NCBI GenBank assembly: GCA_025934635.1
Contig: JAICWX010000044.1
Span: 1-40,731 of the forward strand
Source: Streptosporangiaceae bacterium
GTDB lineage: Bacteria; Actinomycetota; Actinomycetes; Streptosporangiales; Streptosporangiaceae
Direction: 5' to 3'
DNA: 40,731 bases
Every line of letters begins with the position of its first letter. The first letter of the stretch is position 1. Below, piece after piece: positions 33,969 to 40,731 of the stretch. The notes under the pieces are model-generated. The model ran no database searches. It was not told the origin of the DNA and saw only the letters and a list, made by a program, of their open reading frames with translations. A program made the position numbers and the translations under genes.

Positions 33969-35563
33969 GGCGTCACCCCCACCAGGTCGGCCCGGCCGGA
34001 CAGGACGGCGGTGCGGGCCCGGTCCTCGAAGGCAGGGTCCTGCTCGCCGTCCTCGATCAGCATGGTGATGGCGCCGTGGTCCAGCCGAGCCGTCTCGCTG
34101 ATCAGCCGGCGGGTGAACGAGGTACCGCCGTCCACCGCTACCAGGCAGGCGCCCTGCGCGAGGCCGCGGATCACGGCCGCCTCGGCCGGCCCGAGACCGT
34201 CCTCGGTGTCCGGGGCGGTGATCCGGAGGCCCCAGGGCTGGCGCCGGGGCGGATGAGGCGGATCGGCCAGCAGGGGCAGCGGTCCGGCAGCCAGGTGAGC
34301 GGTGCTGGCGGTGATAGGGATGAGGCGGCCGGGCTGGATGGCGTTGCCGATGGTGAGGGGTGTTTGGAGGACCTCGGTTCCGCCGTGGGCGGCGTGCCAG
34401 GCGGCGTGGACGGCGCCGGTGAAGCGGGGGTCGCGCTGGCGGAGCTTGGATTCCGGCAGGGAGCGGCTGAAGAAGTGGAAGGCGAACTGCCAGGGTGGCA
34501 GGTGCTGGTAGGACCGGCCGAAGTGCTCCCACCACGACAGCGAAGGACGGGCGGAATGCTGGATCCGGGCGATGGGGCCACTCCGTTCGGCCTCGTAGAC
34601 GGCGAGGGCCGTATCGATGGTGTCAGGGTCCGTGCTGGTTTTTTCCAGCGCTGCCACCAGGGCGATCGCGTCTTCCAGGGCCATTTTGGTGCCGGAGCCG
34701 ACCGAGAAGTGCGCGGTGTGGGCGGCGTCGCCGAGCAGGACCACGGCGGTGCGGCCGATCCGGTGCCGCCACCGGCTGGTGCGCCAGGTACGGAAGTTGC
34801 CCCAGCGTGAGTTGTTGACCAGCAGCGGGCGGCCGTCGAGCTGCGCGGCGAAGAGCTTTTCCAGGTAGGCGCGGGTGAGCTCGTCGCTGGGGCCGGGCGG
34901 CTGGCTGACGTCGAAGCGGTCCAGGCCCGCGGCGCGCCAGGAGGGTCCGTCGGTCTCGACGATGAAGGTGGAGACGCCGTCCCCGATGGGGTAGCCGTGC
35001 ACCGCGAACACCCCGTGCGGGTCCTGCTCGTGCACGAAGGTCAGCCCGTCGAAGGGATAGCTGGTGCCGAACCAGATGAACTTCGCCGTCGCGGTGACCA
35101 CGCTCGGTCCGAAGACGTCGGCGCACTGGGTCCTGACCAGTGAGTTCGCGCCGTCGGCGGCGATCACCAGGTCGTAGCCGGCGGCCAGCAGGTCGTCGAG
35201 GTTCGCGGACGTGGCGAAGCGCAGGTCGACGCCGGCCTCGGCCGCCCGCTGCTGCAGCAGGGCCAGCAGCCGGCGACGGGCCACCGCGGCCATGCCGTTG
35301 CCGCCGAACCGCCACCGTTCCCCGCGCAGCCGGACCTCGATGGGGTCCCAGTGCACGCCGTGATCGGTCAGCGCGCGGCGCAGCACCGGGTCGGCGGCGT
35401 CGATGCCGTCCAGGGTGGCGTCGGAAAACACCACGCCGAAGCCGAAGGTGTCGCCCGCCCGGTTACGCTCGAACAGCGTGACCTCGCGGCCGGGGTCGCC
35501 GCGCTTGGCCAGCAGCGCGGCCAGCAGCCCGCCGGGGCCGCCGCCGAGGACCGCGATGCGCAC
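33965..35563 (-). CDS. FAD monooxygenase of the salicylyl-CoA 5-hydroxylase / anthraniloyl-CoA monooxygenase type
   Basis: About 532 residues. The FAD fold is clear: GGGPGGLLAALLAKRG at the N terminus, VIAADGANSLVR (DG motif), and VVLLGDAAHTAHFSVGSGTK (GD motif). FGFGVVFSDATLDGIDAADP and FIWFGTSYPFDGLTFVHEQD are typical of salicylyl-CoA 5-hydroxylases, which make gentisyl-CoA. In many relatives a full old-yellow-enzyme barrel follows; here only about 130 residues follow, with TPLTIGNAIQPGRLI and a closing GRADLVGV that resemble the two ends of such a barrel, as if its middle were deleted. GTG 35563 has AGGAG six bases upstream. It is coupled to the ligase and divergent from the PaaX-type regulator. 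Confidence 0.82.
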   Translation of the reverse strand: MRIAVLGGGPGGLLAALLAKRGDPGREVTLFERNRAGDTFGFGVVFSDATLDGIDAADPVLRRALTDHGVHWDPIEVRLRGERWRFGGNGMAAVARRRLLALLQQRAAEAGVDLRFATSANLDDLLAAGYDLVIAADGANSLVRTQCADVFGPSVVTATAKFIWFGTSYPFDGLTFVHEQDPHGVFAVHGYPIGDGVSTFIVETDGPSWRAAGLDRFDVSQPPGPSDELTRAYLEKLFAAQLDGRPLLVNNSRWGNFRTWRTSRWRHRIGRTAVVLLGDAAHTAHFSVGSGTKMALEDAIALVAALEKTSTDPDTIDTALAVYEAERSGPIARIQHSARPSLSWWEHFGRSYQHLPPWQFAFHFFSRSLPESKLRQRDPRFTGAVHAAWHAAHGGTEVLQTPLTIGNAIQPGRLIPITASTAHLAAGPLPLLADPPHPPRRQPWGLRITAPDTEDGLGPAEAAVIRGLAQGACLVAVDGGTSFTRRLISETARLDHGAITMLIEDGEQDPAFEDRARTAVLSGRADLVGVTP

Positions 35564-35575
35564 GTAAGGCTCCTA

Positions 35576-35620
35576 TGCGTTTCAATCTATTGACGAACGC
35601 AGAATCTATGACACACAATA
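35576..35620. promoter_or_regulatory. Divergent control region of the aryl-CoA operon and PaaX gene
   Basis: The 104-base gap holds the inverted repeat TGCGTT (35576-35581) and AACGCA (35596-35601), centre spacing 20 bases (about two helical turns). It overlaps a possible plus-strand promoter, TTGACG at 35590 and CACAAT about 18 bases on. The repeat is a good candidate operator for the PaaX-family protein encoded alongside. The promoter match is only moderate. Confidence 0.45.
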
Positions 35621-35667
35621 ACGCCCATGCTGATCTTGGCAATAGCTAACCGGGCCGGACAGCGACG

Positions 35668-36486
35668 ATGCCGATGAAACCGCGGGCCATCTTGTGGGAC
35701 CTGTTCGGGGCCCACCTGCGCTACGCCGCCGGGGCCCGGGACGGGTGGGTGCCGATGCGGGCGCTGAACCAGCTGCTCGAGCTGTTCGGGGTGGGCGAGA
35801 GCACGAGCCGGGTGGTGCTGTCCCGGATGCGCCGGGAGGGCTGGTTCACCACCTGCCGGGACGGGCGGCAGACCAGCTACGCGCTCACCGCCCGGAGCAT
35901 CAAGATGCTGGACGAGGGGCGGGCCCGCATCTTCGACCGCGGCCGCGACGACTGGGACGGCACCTGGCGGATGGTCATCTACGCGGTGCCCGAGGAGAGC
36001 CGGGCCGAACGGGACCGGGTCCGGCGGACGCTCGCCTGGCACGGGTTCGGCCCGCTGGCCGCGGCCACCTGGATCAGCCCGCACCCGCGGCTCGAGCTGG
36101 TCCGCGAGGCGCTGGCCGGCCTGGCCGCGACCCGGATGGACCTGCTGGAGAGCCGGGCGCTGAGCCGGGCGGCGGACCGGGAGATGGCGTTCCGCTGCTG
36201 GGACCTGGACGGGCTCGCCCGGGACTACGCCGAGCTGATCAGCGAGTACACCCAGCTCCCGGCGGCGGCCGAGCTGGCCGCGCTGCCCGGTCCCGAGGCG
36301 CTGCGACGGCAGGTGGAGCTGACGGCCTCGTACCGGGCGCTGCCGTTCCGCGACCCCGACCTGCCCGCCACGCTGCTGCCGGAGGGGTGGCAGGGACGGC
36401 GCGCCCATACGCTGTTCAGCACGGCTCATGACGCCCTGAATGCCCCGGCCGGCGCCTACGTCCGGACCGTGCTCGACCCTCGATGA
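35668..36486 (+). CDS. PaaX-family transcriptional regulator
   Basis: About 272 residues. The N-terminal winged helix (MKPRAILWDLFGAHLRYAAG, then LLELFGVGESTSRVVLSRMR and REGWFTTCRDGRQTSYALTA) and the central PaaX domain (DWDGTWRMVIYAVPEESRAE, RRTLAWHGFGPLAAATWISP) are typical. PaaX repressors sense aryl-CoA esters such as phenylacetyl-CoA. Here it is divergent from an aryl-acid ligase and an aryl-CoA hydroxylase, so an aryl-CoA made by that pathway is the likely ligand. ATG 35668 or 35674; ribosome-binding site weak. Confidence 0.92.
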   Translation: MPMKPRAILWDLFGAHLRYAAGARDGWVPMRALNQLLELFGVGESTSRVVLSRMRREGWFTTCRDGRQTSYALTARSIKMLDEGRARIFDRGRDDWDGTWRMVIYAVPEESRAERDRVRRTLAWHGFGPLAAATWISPHPRLELVREALAGLAATRMDLLESRALSRAADREMAFRCWDLDGLARDYAELISEYTQLPAAAELAALPGPEALRRQVELTASYRALPFRDPDLPATLLPEGWQGRRAHTLFSTAHDALNAPAGAYVRTVLDPR

Positions 36487-36496
36487 GGAGGCCATT

Positions 36497-37225
36497 ATGG
36501 GAGAGAACTTCGTGCTGGTGCACGGCGCCTGGCACGGCGGCTGGGCCTGGCAGCCGGTGGCGAGCAGGCTGCGCGCCGCCGGGCATCATGTCTGGGCGCC
36601 CACCTGCCCTGGCCTCGGCATCGACGACGACCCGCGCGGCGTGACCCTGGCCGGCTGCGTGGACAGCCTGGTCAGCCAGGTCGAGGCGTCCTTCGCGGTC
36701 GACATCACGCTGGTCGGGCACAGCTGGGGCGGCTACGTGATCGCCGGCGCGGCGCCGCGGCTGGCGTCGCGGCTCAAGCGGCTGGTGTTCTGGAGCGCCT
36801 TCGTGCCCGAGCTGGGCCGTTCGCTGCACGACGAGGTCCCGCCGGCCTACCAGGAGCTGTTCGCGTCGCTGGCGGGGTCGTCCGAGGACAACACCGTGGC
36901 CCTGCCGCTCGAGGTGTTCCAGGGCGCCTTCATGGGCGACGCCTCGCCCGCGGAGGCGGCGGTGGTGCACTCGGTGCTGCGCCCGCAGCCGTACCGGACG
37001 TTCACCGACGCGCCCGATGACGAGGCCTACCGGAGCCTGGGCCTGCCGCTGCACTACGTGCTGTCCTCCGACGACGTGGCGCTGCCGCCGGGCGAGTACG
37101 GCTGGAACCGGTTCGCCGAGCGGATCGAGGTCTCCCCCGCGCTGGTGCCGGGCAGCCACGAGTCCATGTTCACCCGGCCGGCCGAGCTGGCCGCGGCCCT
37201 GGAGAAGGTTGCTGCCGCGGATTGA
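36497..37225 (+). CDS. Alpha/beta hydrolase, plant methylesterase (MES/SABP2)-like
   Basis: About 242 residues. FVLVHGAWHGGWAWQPV at the N terminus supplies the oxyanion region, the nucleophile Ser76 is in GHSWGG, the acid is probably Asp192 or Asp193, and the catalytic His221 is in GSHESMF. The order and LVHGAxHGGW start resemble the family of plant methyl salicylate esterases. GAGGAG lies six bases before ATG 36497, and the PaaX stop is 10 bases upstream, so the two form an operon. Next to salicylate-type genes, hydrolysis of methyl salicylate or another aryl ester is plausible but unproven; the family is broad. Confidence 0.85.
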   Translation: MGENFVLVHGAWHGGWAWQPVASRLRAAGHHVWAPTCPGLGIDDDPRGVTLAGCVDSLVSQVEASFAVDITLVGHSWGGYVIAGAAPRLASRLKRLVFWSAFVPELGRSLHDEVPPAYQELFASLAGSSEDNTVALPLEVFQGAFMGDASPAEAAVVHSVLRPQPYRTFTDAPDDEAYRSLGLPLHYVLSSDDVALPPGEYGWNRFAERIEVSPALVPGSHESMFTRPAELAAALEKVAAAD

Positions 37226-37352
37226 CCAGCTCGCGGGCGAGGACATCCCGCCGTTTCTATCTTTTGAACCCGGACAAGCTTCATCCCGAACGAGCTCGGT
37301 TCCCGCCTCGCTCACCGCTTATCGCCCTCCGATGGGGGCGCTACGCTGCCGT

Positions 37353-38219
37353 ATGGATCATGACGGAATGGATCGCTCTGATCGTGGCGGGGTGCGCTGG
37401 ATCGAGGAGCTGCCGGCCGGGCTGGCCGCGCAGCAGGGACTGCTGCGCGGGCTCCGGGCCGTCTGCGAGGCCGACCCGGATGTCCGCTGGCTGGTGGTGG
37501 GCTGCTCGCTGGCCCGGGGCGCCGGTGACTGGCTGTCCGACATCGACGGCGCCGTGGGTGTCGCGGTCGAGCAGTTCGCTGCCGTCTTCCCGCGCGTTCG
37601 CGCGGCCGTGGACGGGCTGGGCGGGCTCGTCGAGAGTTACCATCACCAGCTGCCCGGGCTGACGCTGACGCACGAGCGGATCTTCGCCCAGTATGCCGAC
37701 CGGAGCCAGCTCGACCTGGTTGTTTACCCTTGTGACGTCTTTGCCGGGTCCATCCCGGATGTGGTCGTGCTCTACGATCCGGACGCGCTGCTGGCCGTGC
37801 CTGCCCGGGCGGATTCCGCTCCGGTATCACCCCAGCAGGCGCGCGAGTGGGCGTTCCAGGGCTGGTGCGCGCTGGCCGACCTGGGCAAGTACGTGCGCCG
37901 GGGCTCCGCCTGGGAGGCGCTCGAGCGGCTGCACGAGGCCCGGGCTCAGCTCTGGCAGCTGTGGGCCGCGGTCCGCGGCGTGCCCCAGCCGCAGTACGGG
38001 CTGACCAGCGTGCTCGACTACCCGGCTTCGCTCTTGCCGCCGGGCATCGAGGAGACGGTCAGCGACCTGGACCTGGGACGGCTGCTGGCGGCGGGCGTGC
38101 GGGTGGCGGAATTGCTCGGTTCGATCGGAGACCAGCTTGGTGAGTCGCAGCGGGCCGCGTTGCCGCGGGCCATGGGGCGCTTTATCGCCGACGACCTGCG
38201 TGCCGCGCGGGTGGGTTGA
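37353..38219 (+). CDS. Nucleotidyltransferase-fold protein
   Basis: About 288 residues. The nucleotidyltransferase active-site pattern is VVGCSLARGAGDWLSDIDG: Gly50, Ser52 and the metal-binding Asp63 and Asp65. A third acidic residue is likely Asp121 in LDLVVYP. The remainder (about 150-288) is helical, as in aminoglycoside or related small-molecule nucleotidyltransferases. Starts at 37332 or 37368 are possible; none has a good ribosome-binding site. The 127 bases before it hold no gene I can support. The substrate is unknown; antibiotic inactivation is possible but not shown. Confidence 0.8.
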   Translation: MDHDGMDRSDRGGVRWIEELPAGLAAQQGLLRGLRAVCEADPDVRWLVVGCSLARGAGDWLSDIDGAVGVAVEQFAAVFPRVRAAVDGLGGLVESYHHQLPGLTLTHERIFAQYADRSQLDLVVYPCDVFAGSIPDVVVLYDPDALLAVPARADSAPVSPQQAREWAFQGWCALADLGKYVRRGSAWEALERLHEARAQLWQLWAAVRGVPQPQYGLTSVLDYPASLLPPGIEETVSDLDLGRLLAAGVRVAELLGSIGDQLGESQRAALPRAMGRFIADDLRAARVG

Positions 38220-38253
38220 GCGCTTTTGGCTTCCCGATGGCAGGCTGTGGGCC

Positions 38254-39060
38254 ATGCCTTTGCTACGGGTGGACGCCAGGCCGCTGCTGCCGTTGCTGCG
38301 CGCCGAGCTTGTCGCGCTGCTGACCGGGCTGGCCGGTGATGACTGGGCGCGGCCGACCGCCTGTCCCGGCTGGACGGTCCACGGGGTGGCCGCGCACCTG
38401 CTCGGCGTCGAGCTCGGCAACGTCTCGGGCCGGCGGGACCGCTGGGGGCGGGGACCGGGCAAGGGCGAAGATCTCGACAGCTGGCTCAATGCCTTCAACC
38501 AGCAATGGGTGGAGGCGGCCGGACGGATCAGCCCGGCCCTGCTGGCGGAGCTGACCAACCTGGCCGGGCTGCGCTTCGAGGAGTACGTGGCCACGCTGGA
38601 TCTCGACGCCACCGGGGTTCGGGTGCCGTGGGCGACCGGCGCGGATCCGGCCCCGGTCTGGCTCGATGTCGCCCGCGAGTACATGGAGCGGTACGTTCAC
38701 CAGCTGCAGATCCGGCAGGCGACCGGGCATCCCCCGCTCGGGGCTGCCTGCACGAGCCCGGTCCTGGCTACGGCGGCGCATGCGCTGCCGCGGGCACTCG
38801 ACCGGGTGTCCCGGCCGCTGGGTACCGCCGTGACGTTCACCGCCGAGGGTGAGGGCGGGGGCTCGTGGTCCGTGGTCCGGTCGGCGGGCGGCTGGGAACT
38901 CTCGGCTTCGGTGGCTGGTGCCGTGGCCTGCCACGCGCGCACGACGGTGGACGGCGCGCTCAAGCTCTACGCCCGGGATCCGAGTGCGCCCGCGTTGAGC
39001 TGGCAGGGCGATGACGAGCTGGCCGCCGCCCTGGCCGGGGTGAAAGCGGTCCTCGGCTGA
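38254..39060 (+). CDS. Maleylpyruvate isomerase-family mycothiol-dependent enzyme
   Basis: About 268 residues. The DinB-like N-terminal domain has CPGWTVHGVAAHLLGVE and, later, EYMERYVHQLQIRQATG. Likely metal ligands are His48, Glu145 and His149, which match in spacing those of the Corynebacterium maleylpyruvate isomerase. A C-terminal domain (about 170-268) matches the MDMPI C-terminal type. In gentisate degradation this enzyme converts maleylpyruvate to fumarylpyruvate using mycothiol, which would suit the salicylate-type genes 2-6 kb upstream. The family is large and many members have other roles, so the pathway link is an inference. Confidence 0.85.
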   Translation: MPLLRVDARPLLPLLRAELVALLTGLAGDDWARPTACPGWTVHGVAAHLLGVELGNVSGRRDRWGRGPGKGEDLDSWLNAFNQQWVEAAGRISPALLAELTNLAGLRFEEYVATLDLDATGVRVPWATGADPAPVWLDVAREYMERYVHQLQIRQATGHPPLGAACTSPVLATAAHALPRALDRVSRPLGTAVTFTAEGEGGGSWSVVRSAGGWELSASVAGAVACHARTTVDGALKLYARDPSAPALSWQGDDELAAALAGVKAVLG

Positions 39061-39249
39061 CAGCTGCTGGACACCAAGCACCTCTTTCTTCTCAGGGTTA
39101 CCAATTTCGCGATACGGCGGGCCAAGGCCAGTAAATGTCATAGGTGAGCGATAGGGTCGAATACAGAAGCTAGATCTTTGCCCTGGACAGCGAGACAAGC
39201 GCTAGCCCCAGGATCCCCCGCGAGCCGCCGGAACGGAGGTGACCCCGCC

Positions 39250-40731
39250 GTGGGCACTGTTGTCGCCTTCGCCAGCGCGACGCAGGCGCTGGAGGTCGCC
39301 CGGGCCGGGCTGCGGTTTGTGGCGATGGCGGATGCCACCGCGATGACGGCGGCGGAGCGGGCGGAGTGCCTGCGGAGCCTGGAGAAGGCCGACGCGGCCG
39401 CTACCGCGGCGAGGACCTCGGTGCTGGGGCCGTTCGGGGCCGGGCAGGACTACGCCGATGACGGCGATTACAGCCTCTTCTCGTGGCTGCGGCACCGGAC
39501 CCAGATCACGAAGGGCGCCGCCGCCGGCCACGGCGGCTGGGTGAAGCGGGCCGCGGCGCACCCCGCGGTGCAGGCCGCGCTGGCTGATGAGGCGGTCTCG
39601 GCGTCGTATGCGCGGGAGATCTGCCGCTGGACGGGCAGCCTGCCGGAGGAGGCGCGGGCGGCGGCGGATGAGATCCTGCTCGCCGCGGCCGCGGCGGGGC
39701 TGGAGGTCGAGGATCTGGCCGGGCTGGCGGCGGAGATGTACGAGAAGTCGCGGCAGCATAAGCCCGGCAGCGACACAGGCGACGGGGACGGCAGCGGCGG
39801 GGAGGACGGGCACCCCGGCGACGGGTTCGACGACCGGGCGGTCAAGCTGGCCACCACCTTCGGCGGGGCCGGGGTCATCCACGGGGACCTGACGCCGGAG
39901 TGCGCGGAGTTCGTGCAGACGGTGCTGGACGCGCTGTCGGGCCCGGCCGGGGCCGGTGATGAGCGGGCTCATGAGCAGCGGTATCACGATGCGCTGCAGG
40001 AGGCGATGCGGCGGCTGCTGGCGGCGGGGCTGCTGCCGGAGCGGTCCGGGCAGCCGGTCCGGGTGTGGGCGCATATCTCGCTGGCGGACCTGATGCGGCT
40101 CGAGGGCTCCTCGGCGCTGCTGGAGGAGTGGACCGCGTGCCTGCGGGCCCGGTGGGCCGGGCACCGCGCCGCGGCGGCCGAGGCGGGCGGGCATCAGGGC
40201 CTGTGGGTCGACGGGGACGCGGCCGAGGCCATCGCGTGTGACGCGGTCATCTCCCCGGTGGTGACCGGGGACGTGAACCCGGACGCATTTGATGAGCTGG
40301 TCCGGCTGTGCGTGCAGCTGGACAGGTTCCGCCATGGCATCGCGCTGGATGCGGGCTCCGGGAACGGCATGAGCGGCACGCAAGCGGCGGGCAGCGCAGG
40401 CGCGGGCGCCGGGGACGGCGCGGACGGCAGTGGCCTGGAGGTGCCCGCCGGGTTCGGTGACGGCCGGTCGCGGGAGGCGCTGGAGCAGGCGGTCATCGGC
40501 AAGGCGGTCGAGCTGCTGTCGGGGCCGGGCGGGCTCGCCAGCTTCTTGCGGCGCAGGCTGCTCGGGGCACGGCTGGGCGGGGACAGCCTGCCGCTGGACA
40601 TCGGGTACAGCGACACCATCCCCGCCGGCATCCGGAACGCGGTCCGGCTCCGCGGCGGGCACTGCGAATGGGCCGGCGGCTGCAGCCAGCCCGCCGGCGC
40701 CTGCCAGGTCCACCACACGAAACACAAAGCC
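39250..40731 (+). CDS. DUF222-domain HNH endonuclease, cut by the window end
   Basis: GTG 39250 follows GGAGGTGA with 9 bases from GGAGGT to the start, and the frame stays open for 494 codons to the window edge. The N-terminal two thirds are the DUF222 helical region (SLFSWLRHRTQITKGAAAGH, EEARAAADEILLAAAAAGLE, then DLTPECAEFVQTVLDALSG). A Gly/Asp linker follows SRQHKPG. The last visible part, GGHCEWAGGCSQPAGACQVH and then HTKHKA, is the start of the HNH nuclease motif with its zinc cysteines. The C terminus lies outside the window. These proteins are numerous in actinobacteria and often linked to mobile DNA; their exact role is uncertain. Confidence 0.9.
   Translation, partial: MGTVVAFASATQALEVARAGLRFVAMADATAMTAAERAECLRSLEKADAAATAARTSVLGPFGAGQDYADDGDYSLFSWLRHRTQITKGAAAGHGGWVKRAAAHPAVQAALADEAVSASYAREICRWTGSLPEEARAAADEILLAAAAAGLEVEDLAGLAAEMYEKSRQHKPGSDTGDGDGSGGEDGHPGDGFDDRAVKLATTFGGAGVIHGDLTPECAEFVQTVLDALSGPAGAGDERAHEQRYHDALQEAMRRLLAAGLLPERSGQPVRVWAHISLADLMRLEGSSALLEEWTACLRARWAGHRAAAAEAGGHQGLWVDGDAAEAIACDAVISPVVTGDVNPDAFDELVRLCVQLDRFRHGIALDAGSGNGMSGTQAAGSAGAGAGDGADGSGLEVPAGFGDGRSREALEQAVIGKAVELLSGPGGLASFLRRRLLGARLGGDSLPLDIGYSDTIPAGIRNAVRLRGGHCEWAGGCSQPAGACQVHHTKHKA

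Noticed and set aside
39202..40725. Minus-strand frame of about 507 codons at the window end
   Set aside because: It is the shadow of the DUF222-HNH gene, which runs on the plus strand to the window edge.

Overview
The window is very GC-rich. It has actinobacterial markers: GTG/TTG starts, an ECF sigma factor with an adjacent anti-sigma-like protein, a mycothiol-dependent maleylpyruvate-isomerase-family protein, a glutamate-type gluABCD transporter and a DUF222-HNH gene. I read it as chromosomal accessory DNA of a filamentous-type actinomycete; the genus cannot be fixed from sequence alone. No tRNA, rRNA, CRISPR array or intact insertion sequence was seen.

Layout. 0.2-4.8 kb (minus): a two-gene FtsX/MacB-type ABC exporter with a tandem-ATPase subunit. 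5.3-10.7 kb (plus): a complete branched-chain amino acid-type (Liv) ABC operon ending in a small membrane protein. 10.7-14.9 kb (minus): TetR regulator, copper amine oxidase and APC permease, divergent from a cytochrome P450 (15-16.2 kb) across a short region carrying likely TetR operators. 16.1-17.1 kb: an NfeD-like gene followed by a decayed flotillin gene. 17.2-20.0 kb: AraC regulator and a TfdB-type FAD phenol hydroxylase, followed by a MOSC-domain remnant. 20.3-22.8 kb (minus): solitary secY, ECF sigma factor and anti-sigma-like protein. 22.9-24.4 kb: LigB/DODA-type dioxygenase divergent from a MarR regulator, with two near-identical palindromes between them. 24.4-25.2 kb: a gene-poor stretch with palindromic repeats and an adenylate kinase 3' remnant.

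The most unusual part is 25.2-28.8 kb (plus). It is a three-gene operon with two 4-bp ATGA overlaps and codon use less GC-biased than its surroundings. It encodes a terpene-cyclase-fold alpha/alpha-toroid protein with a C-terminal transmembrane hairpin and no DxDD motif, a HIT-domain/SAM-methyltransferase fusion, and an adenosine-deaminase-like protein that keeps the metal and catalytic residues but lacks the second Asp of the NTDDP motif. I infer a membrane-associated nucleotide- or nucleoside-modifying system of unknown purpose and flag it as the best candidate for an undescribed system.

From 28.7 to 32.0 kb (minus) lies gluABCD. From 32.3 to 37.2 kb a salicylate-type module is seen: EntE-like aryl-AMP ligase and salicylyl-CoA-5-hydroxylase-like flavoprotein (translationally coupled), divergent from a PaaX-family regulator and a plant-MES-like esterase. 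A mycothiol-dependent isomerase-family gene follows at 38.3-39.1 kb, after a nucleotidyltransferase. This suggests a methyl-salicylate to salicylate to gentisate route, although no gentisate dioxygenase is in the window. The window ends inside a DUF222-HNH endonuclease gene.
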